46,213 nt of DNA from Lachnospiraceae bacterium (GTDB taxonomy: Bacteria > Bacillota > Clostridia > Lachnospirales > Lachnospiraceae). How positions within the stretch are numbered: position 1 is the first letter of the stretch; the number at the start of each line of letters is the position of its first letter. The stretch is from assembly GCA_016288495.1 (NCBI GenBank), contig JAEEZH010000099.1, positions 1 through 46,213 on the forward strand. The letters run 5' to 3'. A model generated the notes under the pieces. It was not told the origin of the DNA. It did not search any database and saw only the letters and a program-made list of their open reading frames with translations. This document shows positions 35,203 through 43,169 of the stretch, one piece after another. A program made the translations under genes and the position numbers.

Positions 35203-35923
35203 TGATCTAAGCCGCCGGGAAATGCTGTTGTTCCTGCTGACGGGGACCGGCATCGCGGCTCTGACAGCCTACCTTTTTTACAGAAGCTTTATAGCCTTCA
35301 TCCTTCTCATGTTTGCCATGCCGGCTTACCTTAAATACAGAAAAAGCAGGGCGCTGAAGAAAAAGAAGAAAGAGCTGGCCCTGCAATTTAAGGATGCCAT
35401 CCTGGCGGTGAGCTCCGCTCTTTCCGCCGGCTACTCGGTGGAAAACGCATTCATCCAAAGCATAGGGGATCTGAAAAACCTGTATTCCGCGAAAGCTCCC
35501 ATAGTCGTAGAATTCAGCAATATCGCCGGAAGACTGGGCACCAACGAACCACTGGAGGATATCCTCTTTGATCTGGCCCTGCGGAGCGGATCACCGGACA
35601 TAAAGGATTTTGCCGACGTCTTTGTCATCGCAAAAAGAAACGGAGGCGATATGGTATCCATCATAAGACGCACTGCCTACCATATTTCGGACAAAACGGA
35701 AGTGGCCAGGGACATAGATACCCTCATAAGCGCCAAAAAGATGGAACAAAGGATAATGAATGTGATCCCCTTCCTTATAATCTTTTATGTGAGCGTCTCC
35801 TCCCCGGGTTTTTTAGACGCCCTGTACAACAATCTTTTAGGCGTACTGGTGATGAGTGCCTGTCTTGCGGCCTACGGTTTTGCAATTTATTTATCCGAAA
35901 AGATCATTTCAATAGAGGTATGA
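35180..35923 (+). CDS. tadB: TadB-like inner-membrane platform protein
   Basis: 247 residues with the GspF/TadB fold: membrane helices at about 17-50, a cytosolic repeat (LQFKDAILAVSSALSAGYSVENAF; EDILFDLALRSGSPDIKDFA; NGGDMVSIIRRTA) and C-terminal helices (about 190-240). AAAAGGAGG precedes the ATG within the end of tadA. It lies 4 nt before tadC. Shorter than classical TadB of about 320 residues. Confidence 0.88.
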   Translation: MKKIPGVDDLSRREMLLFLLTGTGIAALTAYLFYRSFIAFILLMFAMPAYLKYRKSRALKKKKKELALQFKDAILAVSSALSAGYSVENAFIQSIGDLKNLYSAKAPIVVEFSNIAGRLGTNEPLEDILFDLALRSGSPDIKDFADVFVIAKRNGGDMVSIIRRTAYHISDKTEVARDIDTLISAKKMEQRIMNVIPFLIIFYVSVSSPGFLDALYNNLLGVLVMSACLAAYGFAIYLSEKIISIEV

Positions 35924-35927
35924 GCCT

Positions 35928-37391
35928 ATGTATATTCTCCATCTTTCCATCCTGGCCGTATATCTGGTCTCGGGACTCATATGTATCGGGGTAAAGGTTC
36001 CCTCCGCCCTGAAAAAAGAGCACTTCCTCATGCTCCCCTTTTACAAGATCGCCCTGGGACTGTACGGCTTATTGAAAATCTATGCACCGGGACTGATGAA
36101 AAAGACAGCGCTGAAGAAGAACCTGATGATGCTGAATCCCGGAGCCGACGCCGAAAAACTGTATAAAAATTATCGTGTAAAGCGTCTGGCCCTGGCCCTG
36201 GTACTGTTGTTCCTGGGCAATCTTCTGGCTCTTGTGATCTGTCTTTCCTCCATGAGCAAGGATCCCTTCCGCTCGGAAAACACGATCCTGCGCAACAGCT
36301 ACGGAGGCGGGACCAAAAATGTAGCTATAGACATCCTGTCCGACGGCGAACCCGTCATCACGGGTGAAAGCATCAGTATCGGGGAACGACAGTACTCATC
36401 TGAGGAAACGGGAGCCATGATGGATGAGATCTGCTCAAAGCTCGAAAAAGAGATCCTGGGGAAAAACAAAAGCCTTGAGTATGTGTGTTACGATCTCAAT
36501 CTGATAACCTCTCTGTCGGGATATCCCGTATCCATAGAGTGGGAGCTGTCCGATTATTCCGTCATAACAGGCAGCGGCCACCTGCGCCCTGAAGGTATCG
36601 GAGAAGGCGGTATTCCCCTTTCCCTCACGGCAAACCTGTCCTACTACACCTTTCAGGCAGGTCACAGTTTCAACGCCGTCATATATCCTCCCCCTGTGGA
36701 TGATGAAGAAAACCTGACACAACAGATCAGAGATTCCATAACCCAATCCGATCATGCCGGCGCCTCCTCGGAGTACATCACACTGCCCACCAGCGTAAAC
36801 GGCCATTCCATAACCTATAGAGCTCATAAAACAAGCGATTCGCTTTTACTCCTTGCCCTTTCGGCACTCGTAGGGGCCGCTCTCTTTAAGCTGGGGGAAA
36901 ATGACCTGGAACGGGAGATCAAAAAGAGAGATGCTCAGATGATGCTCGACTATCCGCAGATAGTTTCCAAACTGGTGCTGCTTCTGGGAGCAGGCATGAC
37001 CATAAAGGGCGCCTTTACGAAAATAGCACAGGATTACGAAAGCTCCCTGACAAAAGGGAAGGAACGCTTTGCCTACGAAGAGATGCTGCTCTGCGTCAGG
37101 GAAATGGACAGCGGCGTGTCCGAGGCCGACGCCTATCTGCGCTTTTCCACCCGCTGCAGGCTCCAAAAATTCGTAAAGCTGGGGGCCCTCCTGTCACAAA
37201 ACCTCAAAAGAGGAGCCTCAGGACTTCTGGACAGCCTGTCCGAAGAAGAACGTGACGCCTTTGAAGAGCGCAAGAGCACGGCCCGGCGTCTGGGAGAAGA
37301 AGCAGGCACCAAGCTGCTGGCTCCCATGGGCATAATGCTCATCATCGTTATAGTCATCGTCGTGATCCCAGCGTTCCTCACCTTCAGATAA
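35928..37391 (+). CDS. tadC: TadC-like platform protein with a large inserted extracytoplasmic domain
   Basis: A 487-residue protein. The C-terminal part is TadC-like: a helix at about 305-322, the cytosolic repeat YPQIVSKLVLLLGAGMTIKGAF and REMDSGVSEADAYLRF, EAGTKLLAPM and a final helix. The N-terminal part has a helix at 5-22 and one at about 88-107. Between helices, residues 110-303 form a domain of about 195 residues, mostly beta-looking and without hydrophobic segments, likely outside the cell. Ordinary TadC is about 300 residues and lacks it. No Flp pilin, TadE-like pseudopilin or prepilin peptidase follows. Confidence 0.82.
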   Translation: MYILHLSILAVYLVSGLICIGVKVPSALKKEHFLMLPFYKIALGLYGLLKIYAPGLMKKTALKKNLMMLNPGADAEKLYKNYRVKRLALALVLLFLGNLLALVICLSSMSKDPFRSENTILRNSYGGGTKNVAIDILSDGEPVITGESISIGERQYSSEETGAMMDEICSKLEKEILGKNKSLEYVCYDLNLITSLSGYPVSIEWELSDYSVITGSGHLRPEGIGEGGIPLSLTANLSYYTFQAGHSFNAVIYPPPVDDEENLTQQIRDSITQSDHAGASSEYITLPTSVNGHSITYRAHKTSDSLLLLALSALVGAALFKLGENDLEREIKKRDAQMMLDYPQIVSKLVLLLGAGMTIKGAFTKIAQDYESSLTKGKERFAYEEMLLCVREMDSGVSEADAYLRFSTRCRLQKFVKLGALLSQNLKRGASGLLDSLSEEERDAFEERKSTARRLGEEAGTKLLAPMGIMLIIVIVIVVIPAFLTFR

Positions 37392-37400
37392 ATAATTATT

Positions 37401-37430
37401 TTGACATGATGACTCAGGAAAAGGTATACT
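37401..37430 (+). promoter_or_regulatory. Predicted promoter of the AAC(3)-like gene
   Basis: TTGACA (37401-37406), 18 nt, TATACT (37425-37430). The leader is about 115 nt and includes the hairpin CTGACG-GAGAAA-CGTCAG (37490-37507). Confidence 0.65.
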
Positions 37431-37444
37431 GTCATCAGACATAA

Positions 37445-37522
37445 ATGCTTAAACTAAACGGTTTTGACAACTATGACGGCATTGATTTTCTGACGGAGAA
37501 ACGTCAGGTGGCTATCGCATAG
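37445..37522 (+). CDS. Possible 25-residue leader peptide
   Basis: ATG...TAG encodes MLKLNGFDNYDGIDFLTEKR followed by five more residues in the leader of the AAC(3)-like gene, spanning the CTGACG/CGTCAG hairpin. There is no clear ribosome binding site, so it may not be translated. Confidence 0.2.
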   Translation: MLKLNGFDNYDGIDFLTEKRQVAIA

Positions 37523-37553
37523 TGGCCGATTACAGCAAAGTGGAAAATTGACT

Positions 37554-38330
37554 ATGTATACAAAATTAAGGGATATTCCCGCTCTCTTCGAACTGGAAAA
37601 AAATGATGCGGTATGGATCGCTTCAGACATGAAAAATCTGCTGTACGAATGCATCTCACATGATGACGACAGCGATCTCAACGTATTCCTCGACGGGATA
37701 ATCGACATCATAGGTCCCGGAGGTACCATACTGGTGCCCACCTTCAACTGGGATTTCTGTAAAGGCAAGACCTTTGACTACTGCAAAACCCCCTGTAAGA
37801 CCGGATCTTTGGGCAAGATCGCCCTGAAAAGAGATGATTTCAAACGGACAAAGCATCCCATCTATTCCTTTGCAGTCTGGGGAAAAGATAAGGAGGAGCT
37901 GTGCAGCCGCGACTACAAGAGCTCCTTCGGCATAGAATCCCCCTTCACCTACTGCAGGGAAAAGAATGCAAAAAACATATTCATCGATGTGGAGTGCCAG
38001 CATTCCTTTACCTTTGTACACTATGTGGAAGAGATGGAGGGGATCAGCTACAGATATCTCAAGGATTTCACCGCGGACTATATAGACGAGAACGGGGTAA
38101 AGACTACACGTACCTATTCCATGAATGTAAGGGATCTGTCGGAGGACATCTTCATCACCATCTATCCCTTTGAAGAGGATTTTAAAAAAATAGGGGCCTC
38201 CCGGCGCTTTACCGCGAACGGGATTCCCATGAAGGTCATAAAAATGGGAGACGTATATCCCATCATAGCCGACGATGTAAAAAACAACAGAAGCCGTAAG
38301 ATCTGCACCTACACCTCCCAGGAATCGTAA
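37554..38330 (+). CDS. AAC(3)/YokD-family N-acetyltransferase
   Basis: A 258-residue acetyl-CoA-dependent N-acetyltransferase of the aminoglycoside 3-N-acetyltransferase fold: IIDIIGPGGTILVPTFNWDF near the N-terminus, KTGSLGKIALKRDDFKRTKHPIYSFAVWG (about 83-112) and CQHSFTFVHYVEE with the conserved His (about 148-160). In non-resistance settings these enzymes acetylate amino sugars on surface glycans, which seems likelier than drug resistance here. The ATG at 37554 is preferred over a TTG two codons earlier; GTGGA is a weak ribosome binding site. It has its own promoter and a strong terminator. Confidence 0.85.
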   Translation: MYTKLRDIPALFELEKNDAVWIASDMKNLLYECISHDDDSDLNVFLDGIIDIIGPGGTILVPTFNWDFCKGKTFDYCKTPCKTGSLGKIALKRDDFKRTKHPIYSFAVWGKDKEELCSRDYKSSFGIESPFTYCREKNAKNIFIDVECQHSFTFVHYVEEMEGISYRYLKDFTADYIDENGVKTTRTYSMNVRDLSEDIFITIYPFEEDFKKIGASRRFTANGIPMKVIKMGDVYPIIADDVKNNRSRKICTYTSQES

Positions 38331-38362
38331 CCCGGGTAATGATAAACCTCTGTCGCCGTAAA

Positions 38363-38391
38363 AAAAGACCTGCCAAAACGGCAGGTCTTTT
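38363..38391. terminator. Bidirectional terminator
   Basis: AAAAGACCTGCC-AAAAC-GGCAGGTCTTTT: a 12-bp stem including flanking A/T tracts, between the convergent AAC(3)-like and GHL10-like genes. It works in both directions. Confidence 0.92.
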
Positions 38392-38406
38392 ATTAGTCCG
38401 CATATC

Positions 38407-39396
38407 TTATCTTGCAAGAAGATTGGTCAGCTCAGCCTGACAGGTAGGGCTTGAAAGTGAGGCATAGCTGTAAACGAAATATCCTCTCCAGCCCTTAGCG
38501 GCCGCCTGATTGGCCTGGGTCTGAAGATTGTTGTTCTTAAGCGCCCAGCCTCTGTCAGAACCATTGACGCTGCCGCCGCGGTATGCTGCCAGTCCCACAT
38601 ACATGGGAATGCCTGCCTTATTAAGGCCGGTCCACTGCTCCAGCCTGTTTGAAAACATGGTGACCGTTCCGGCTGCACCGTAATTATCCGTCCAGTAAAT
38701 CTGGGGAGCCAGATAATCCACATATCCCGGAGTGGAAAGCCAGGTTGCCACGTCGGCACCCATCGCTATATTGTTTTCCACATTTCCCTGGGGGCTGATA
38801 CCGAAGACCTTGCCTGCGGCATGACAGGTCGCATACACTCTCTGGATCATCTGATTGTTGGTTCCTGCTCCCACGGGAGGGAAATAATCATCAAAATGCA
38901 CACCGTCAACAGCGTAATTGTTTACGATCTCGGCCACGCCGTTCACAATATTTTCCTGGGATACATACTGGGGATTCTCATATACACCGTTTCTGTATCC
39001 GTAAGGATTGATCCATGCATGGAACTTAAGTCCCTTGGAATGTGCTATGTTCACCATCTCCGCCAGGGGATCGAAACCGGGATTCACCCCGCCGCACATC
39101 CTGACACTCCAGGGATAGATGGATGAAGGATAGACCGCGTCGTTATGTGATCTCACATGGGCGATCACATCGGTACCCGCATTTGCCAGTATCCTGTCAC
39201 AGGCTGCCGAAAAAGCGGCATCAAACTGCTCCTGGGTCTTTCCCGAAAGCATGGTCTGCATATCCATGAAACTGATCCACACCGCGTGTACCTCGCCTGC
39301 AGGAGCGGCGGACACACTCATGGGAGCAAATAAAGCCGTGATCATCATCACACAAACAAATACAGCTGTCAGCTTCTTTAAAAATCTTCTCATCAT
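38407..39396 (-). CDS. Secreted glycoside-hydrolase-like protein (GHL10 / YngK-like)
   Basis: 329 residues with a clear signal peptide (basic MMRRFLKK, hydrophobic core, cleavage near VSAAPA at about 31). The mature part is a TIM-barrel of the glycosyl-hydrolase-like 10 family: HAVWISFMDM, IAHVRSHNDAVYPSSIYPWS, GLKFHAWINPY, VDGVHFDDYFPP and LAPQIYWTDNYGA. The last phrase is typical of the family, which may act on wall or polysaccharide substrates; the reaction is not established. GGAG lies 4 nt before the first ATG and 7 nt before a second. Confidence 0.9.
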   Translation of the reverse strand: MMRRFLKKLTAVFVCVMMITALFAPMSVSAAPAGEVHAVWISFMDMQTMLSGKTQEQFDAAFSAACDRILANAGTDVIAHVRSHNDAVYPSSIYPWSVRMCGGVNPGFDPLAEMVNIAHSKGLKFHAWINPYGYRNGVYENPQYVSQENIVNGVAEIVNNYAVDGVHFDDYFPPVGAGTNNQMIQRVYATCHAAGKVFGISPQGNVENNIAMGADVATWLSTPGYVDYLAPQIYWTDNYGAAGTVTMFSNRLEQWTGLNKAGIPMYVGLAAYRGGSVNGSDRGWALKNNNLQTQANQAAAKGWRGYFVYSYASLSSPTCQAELTNLLAR

Positions 39397-39436
39397 TAGT
39401 CTCCTATTATCCTTGTTTTAACGCAAAGCAACCTCT

Positions 39437-39470
39437 ATGATATATGCAAAAAGAAGTTATGTCAACATAA
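39437..39470 (-). promoter_or_regulatory. Promoter of the GHL10-like gene with a palindrome over the -35
   Basis: On the minus strand, TTGACA (39465-39460), 17 nt, TATCAT (39442-39437). TTATGT-CA-ACATAA (39457-39470) is a perfect palindrome across the -35, a candidate repressor site. Confidence 0.6.
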
Positions 39471-39492
39471 ATACGGATAAAGGAGACAAATT

Positions 39493-41079
39493 TTATGCTT
39501 CGGGGGTCTGTTCTTTTTTCTTTTTCCCGTTATCCTGTGAAGGCTGTGAAGGCTTGACAGGCTGGGGAGTAACGTTCTCCACGGCAGGACTTTGGATACC
39601 TGTTTTGTCGATCATCTTGGTGCCCATGGCGCCCACCAGCAGCGAAAGGGGATCGATCCCGGTGGAATCCTTTATCCCGTCGGTCACCTGTTTGATCGTT
39701 TTTGTCATATCCTCAGTCAGCTTTGCAGTATTACCCTCACCGTACATAGTGATCCTGTCGATCTGTGACATGGGAGACGCCACAGCCTGGGCGATAGCGG
39801 GAAGCTGTTCAAAGTAGACCTTAAGGGTATCCAGCTCCATCTGCTGTCTGGCCGCATCGCCATACTGCTTCATAGCCTCGGCCTTTTTAAGTATACCGGC
39901 AGCCTCAGCCTCAGCCTTTGCCTGGATGGCGGCAGCTTCCGCCTCTCCCTTGGCACGGATACCGGCAGCTTCATTCTCCATGGCTACCTTGCGGGCTTCG
40001 GACTCAGCCTTTGTAGCTTCCGCTTTCTGAAGAGCCTCGAACTTTTCGGCCTCGGCCTGCTTCTGTCTCTCATAAAGCTCTGCCTCAGAATTCTTCTGGG
40101 TAGTGTAAAGTCTGGCATCAGCGCGCTGCTGCTCCGCATACTTGTCGGCATCCGCACGCTTTTTGATCTCTGCCTCCAGTGCCTTTTCAGTGATCTCCAC
40201 ATCCCTGGCCTTGAGCTCGATCTCCTTTTCCTGCCTTGCCAGATTTGCATTTGCCGTGGTGATCTCTATGGACTTACGCTGCTCCTCTTCCTGAATCTTG
40301 TATGCAGCATCTGCCTCGGCACGTTTGATGTCGGCCTCTCTTTTCAGCTCGGATTTCTTGATCTCCAGCTCGTTCTGCTTCTGCGCGATCTCGGTATCGG
40401 AAGCCACCTTGGCCTCATTGGCTTCCCGCTGGGCATTTGCCGTAGCTATGGCCACATCCCTCTCGGCGTTTGCCTTTGCGATGGAAGCGTCCTTCTGGAT
40501 CTGGCTCATATTATCCTGACCCAGGGCGTTTATCAGATCACGCTCATCCTCGATCTTCTGTATATTGCAGGAAATGATCTGTATTCCCAGTCTGTTCATA
40601 TCCTGCTGGGCCTTTTCCTGAACCTCATCACCGAATTTTTTCCGGTCCGTACAAAGCTCTTTAAGGGTAACGGTTCCGATTATCTCACGCATATTACCCT
40701 GGAGGGAATCCGTCAGACACTGGATGACTTCGGCCTCCTTCATATTAAGGAAGTTCTGCATGGCACGCTGTATGCCGTCCTCATCCCTCATGATGGCCAC
40801 CTTGGCCACCGCATCGATGTCCACGCCTATGAAATCCTGTGTGGGGATATAGCCGTTGGTCTTTATATCGATGGATATCTGCCGTAAGGAAAGCACATCC
40901 TTTCTCTCCAGGAAGGGTATCTTCACTCCGGCCCGTCCTATAAGGATCTTGGGCTTTCTCTTAAAACCTGAAATAATGTACGCCATATCCGGCGGAGCCT
41001 TCACGTAGCCGCTTGCAAGAATGGCCAGAATGATGATCACCAGAATGGCTATGGCGATCTTGATAATCAATGGATCCAT
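39493..41079 (-). CDS. floT: Flotillin-like SPFH/band-7 membrane protein
   Basis: A 528-residue flotillin: an N-terminal membrane helix (about 5-22), an SPFH domain (about 24-190; PPDMAYIISG, KIPFLERKDVLSL, DIDAVAKVAI), a very long Ala/Glu-rich coiled coil (about 195-410) and a C-terminal oligomerisation region ending in a Pro/Gln/Lys-rich tail. Flotillins form membrane-microdomain scaffolds at the cytosolic face. GGAGG lies 7 nt before the ATG. The usual NfeD/YuaF-like partner is not next to it. Confidence 0.92.
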   Translation of the reverse strand: MDPLIIKIAIAILVIIILAILASGYVKAPPDMAYIISGFKRKPKILIGRAGVKIPFLERKDVLSLRQISIDIKTNGYIPTQDFIGVDIDAVAKVAIMRDEDGIQRAMQNFLNMKEAEVIQCLTDSLQGNMREIIGTVTLKELCTDRKKFGDEVQEKAQQDMNRLGIQIISCNIQKIEDERDLINALGQDNMSQIQKDASIAKANAERDVAIATANAQREANEAKVASDTEIAQKQNELEIKKSELKREADIKRAEADAAYKIQEEEQRKSIEITTANANLARQEKEIELKARDVEITEKALEAEIKKRADADKYAEQQRADARLYTTQKNSEAELYERQKQAEAEKFEALQKAEATKAESEARKVAMENEAAGIRAKGEAEAAAIQAKAEAEAAGILKKAEAMKQYGDAARQQMELDTLKVYFEQLPAIAQAVASPMSQIDRITMYGEGNTAKLTEDMTKTIKQVTDGIKDSTGIDPLSLLVGAMGTKMIDKTGIQSPAVENVTPQPVKPSQPSQDNGKKKKEQTPEA

Positions 41080-41142
41080 GTAATCACCTCCTGATAGTTT
41101 TATAATCCTGCATTCACACTTCTCATATGATATGCAAAGATT

Positions 41143-41171
41143 ATTCTATCATCGGTAAATCCGAGGGTCAA
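41143..41171 (-). promoter_or_regulatory. Predicted promoter of the flotillin gene
   Basis: On the minus strand, TTGACC (41171-41166), 17 nt, TAGAAT (41148-41143) preceded by TGA (extended -10). Confidence 0.65.
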
Positions 41172-41198
41172 GGGCGATTACGGCACAGATATTTACAG

Positions 41199-41227
41199 TT
41201 GCCAAAGTACGGGGAATGTGGCAAAAT
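41199..41227 (+). promoter_or_regulatory. Possible promoter/operator of the 150-residue gene
   Basis: TTGCCA (41199-41204), 17 nt, CAAAAT (41222-41227). TTGCCA and TGGCAA (41219-41224) form an inverted repeat covering the spacer. Confidence 0.4.
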
Positions 41228-41280
41228 TTTATTGTATGAAGCTTAATTACGTTCAGTAGCATAGTTGACGGGGTGATTTC

Positions 41281-41733
41281 ATGAGCAAGAAATATAAATA
41301 CGTAAGAATACAGGGAAGAGAGCTGGCCGAGAACACACTTTACGCAAAGGGTATTTTCAGCATGTGCTGGGGACTGATCCAGAACGGGATAATGGATGAA
41401 GAGGATGCCGAACTGTTCCGGGAGATCGACAAATGGTTTTCAGAGATACTGCCCTGGCCTCCGCAGTGTATGCGGCGTGAGAAGGTGGTATGCTTTTTCA
41501 AGACAGAAAGTACCGAGGCTATGATGAAACTCATAACCCCGGCAATGTGGCTTCTCGAGAAATATAAGCATCCTTTCTACGTCGTCTATACAAACATGCC
41601 CGGCGAGATAGTGTATGAGGACGAATACCAGGTGGTCGTCAAAGCGGGAGATCCGCTTCAGATCGAAAAAATGCAGCCTTCATGGAGCGAAGATGTTCCG
41701 GAGGAATACATCGCCAAAGAAGAATCATATTAG
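41281..41733 (+). CDS. Protein of unknown function
   Basis: 150 residues, soluble, rich in Trp/Met/Glu (GIFSMCWGLIQNGIMDEEDAE; WFSEILPWPPQCMRREKVVC; ITPAMWLLEKYKHPFYVVYTNMPGEIVYEDEYQVVV). I do not recognise it. Cys residues are scattered with no metal-motif spacing. GGGGTG lies 6 nt before the ATG. It stands alone between flotillin (divergent) and bioY (convergent, 5 bp between stops). Confidence 0.7.
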   Translation: MSKKYKYVRIQGRELAENTLYAKGIFSMCWGLIQNGIMDEEDAELFREIDKWFSEILPWPPQCMRREKVVCFFKTESTEAMMKLITPAMWLLEKYKHPFYVVYTNMPGEIVYEDEYQVVVKAGDPLQIEKMQPSWSEDVPEEYIAKEESY

Positions 41734-41738
41734 ACACG

Positions 41739-42305
41739 TCAGGCCTTGATCACAGGCTCTATTCTCTTTGCGATCACTACAGCGAGCGCCATCTTTGTCA
41801 GATCCGGGATAATAAACGGAAGCACACACCACCCAAGAACTGTGGTCAATCCTATTTCTCCGCTTTTCTGCATATAAACACACATGAACCAGGCCGTTCC
41901 AAACGCATAACAAACTGCAAGCCCAAGAACAAGAGCCGCCACCTTAATGACCATATTTTTCTTAGGTAATCTCATGAACAGCGTATATATAAGGCCCATA
42001 AACAAAAAGCCCCAGATATATCCGCCTGTATTTCCGAAGAGTATTCCGACCCCTCCTTTTATTCCGGCAAAAACAGGTACTCCAACGGCTCCAAGCAGCA
42101 TATATATAAGTGTTGCAATGGTACCTCTCTCTCCTCCCAAAAGCAGCAGTACAAAAAATACCGCAAAAGTCTGAAGCGTAAACGGAACTGCTGTCGGTAT
42201 GCTTATCCAGGAACATACAGCTATCAAGGCCGCTCCTATGGAAATATAAACCAGATCCAACGCTTTTATCCCTGCTCCTGCCTTAATTGAAAAATCGTTA
42301 CTCAT
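41739..42305 (-). CDS. bioY: BioY-family biotin transporter substrate-binding subunit
   Basis: 188-residue S component of an ECF-type biotin transporter, or a stand-alone BioY: about six membrane helices, with SWISIPTAVPFTLQTFAV, LGGERGTIATLIYMLLGAVGVPVFAG and FGNTGGYIWGF as in the family. ECF ATPase and T components are not in the window, so it probably uses a shared ECF module. GGAGG lies 10 nt before the ATG at 42305; a TTG nine codons upstream would include the ribosome binding site in the coding region and is rejected. Confidence 0.92.
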   Translation of the reverse strand: MSNDFSIKAGAGIKALDLVYISIGAALIAVCSWISIPTAVPFTLQTFAVFFVLLLLGGERGTIATLIYMLLGAVGVPVFAGIKGGVGILFGNTGGYIWGFLFMGLIYTLFMRLPKKNMVIKVAALVLGLAVCYAFGTAWFMCVYMQKSGEIGLTTVLGWCVLPFIIPDLTKMALAVVIAKRIEPVIKA

Positions 42306-42306
42306 G

Positions 42307-42376
42307 ATATCCGATCCTCCTATTTTTTTCAAATATTTTTAAATTTACCTTATAGCTAAAAAAATATGTCCGATCC
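42307..42376 (-). promoter_or_regulatory. bioY leader with a direct repeat
   Basis: An 11-bp repeat, AT(A/G)TCCGATCC, occurs at 42307-42317 and 42366-42376, framing the leader: one copy at the ribosome binding site and one near the predicted start site. The upstream -10 is TATAAT with TGG before it (42385-42380). Confidence 0.45.
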
Positions 42377-42461
42377 GGAATTATACCACATTTATAACCA
42401 GAAAAAAAGATAGGAATGTTAGCGGATTTGCGGAAAGAAATAACTCATATCCCGGATTATG

Positions 42462-42470
42462 TGTTATAAT
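42462..42470 (+). promoter_or_regulatory. Predicted extended -10 promoter of the flavin reductase gene
   Basis: TGT-TATAAT, without a good -35. The transcript would start near 42477. Confidence 0.5.
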
Positions 42471-42490
42471 ATACAGGGTTCTAACGGGCT

Positions 42491-42508
42491 CCGGCCACCT
42501 GGGGCCGG
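42491..42508 (+). other. GC-rich leader hairpin
   Basis: CCGGCC-ACCTGG-GGCCGG is a strong stem-loop in the flavin reductase leader, 22 nt upstream of the ribosome binding site. The nearest T-run is 12 nt downstream, so it is not a standard terminator. Confidence 0.5.
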
Positions 42509-42540
42509 GCATGGCACAGATTTTTGAAGGAGGTATTAAA

Positions 42541-43164
42541 ATGGACAACAAAGCAATGTATAAACTGACATACGGTCTGTTTGTGGTTACGGCAAAGATG
42601 GGGGACAAGATCAGCGGCTGTATCACCAATACCGCCATCCAGGCGGCTTCATCCCCCAACCAGATCTCACTGGCCGTCAACAAGGCGAATTATACCCATG
42701 ATATGATAATGGAGAGCGGTAAATTCAATGTATCGGTCATTAGTGAAAAAGCCGATTTTGAACTTTTTAAGAGATTCGGCTTCCAGTCCGGCCGGGATGT
42801 GGACAAATTTGCCGGCTTCACCGGATATGAGACGGGAGAATACGGCCTGCCCTATATTACCGAAGGGACCAATGCATATTTCAGTCTTCTGGTCAACAAA
42901 ACCGTGGATCTGGGATCGCATACCATGTTCATCGGCAGCATAAACGATATGAAGGTGCTTTCCGATGACCCTTCTGTGACCTACGGATATTACCAGGACC
43001 ACATCAAACCGAAGCCCCAGGCCGTCGGTACCACTCCCAAAGGTGAGACGATCTGGAGATGCGTGATCTGCGGATACGAATATGTGGGCGAGGAGCTGCC
43101 GGATGATTTCATCTGCCCCATCTGCAAGCATCCCAAATCTGACTTTGAAAAGATCGTCAGATAA
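42541..43164 (+). CDS. Flavin reductase-like protein with C-terminal rubredoxin domain (Hrb-like)
   Basis: 207 residues: an FMN-binding flavin reductase domain (1-155; YGLFVVTAKMGDKISGCITNT, KANYTHDMIMESGKFNVSV) joined to a short rubredoxin domain with Cys174, Cys177, Cys192 and Cys195 (WRCVICGYEYVGEELPDDF...ICPICKHPKSDFE). The 14-residue gap between Cys pairs is the short, rubrerythrin-type form. Proteins of this build (high-molecular-weight rubredoxin) pass electrons to flavodiiron or rubrerythrin peroxide/oxygen-scavenging systems in anaerobes; that role is inferred. AAGGAGG lies 7 nt before the ATG. Confidence 0.9.
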   Translation: MDNKAMYKLTYGLFVVTAKMGDKISGCITNTAIQAASSPNQISLAVNKANYTHDMIMESGKFNVSVISEKADFELFKRFGFQSGRDVDKFAGFTGYETGEYGLPYITEGTNAYFSLLVNKTVDLGSHTMFIGSINDMKVLSDDPSVTYGYYQDHIKPKPQAVGTTPKGETIWRCVICGYEYVGEELPDDFICPICKHPKSDFEKIVR

Positions 43165-43169
43165 AGCTT

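Noticed and set aside
37554..38330. Acquired aminoglycoside-resistance gene
   Set aside because: It has the AAC(3) fold but there are no mobile elements or composition change, and a glycan role is likelier.
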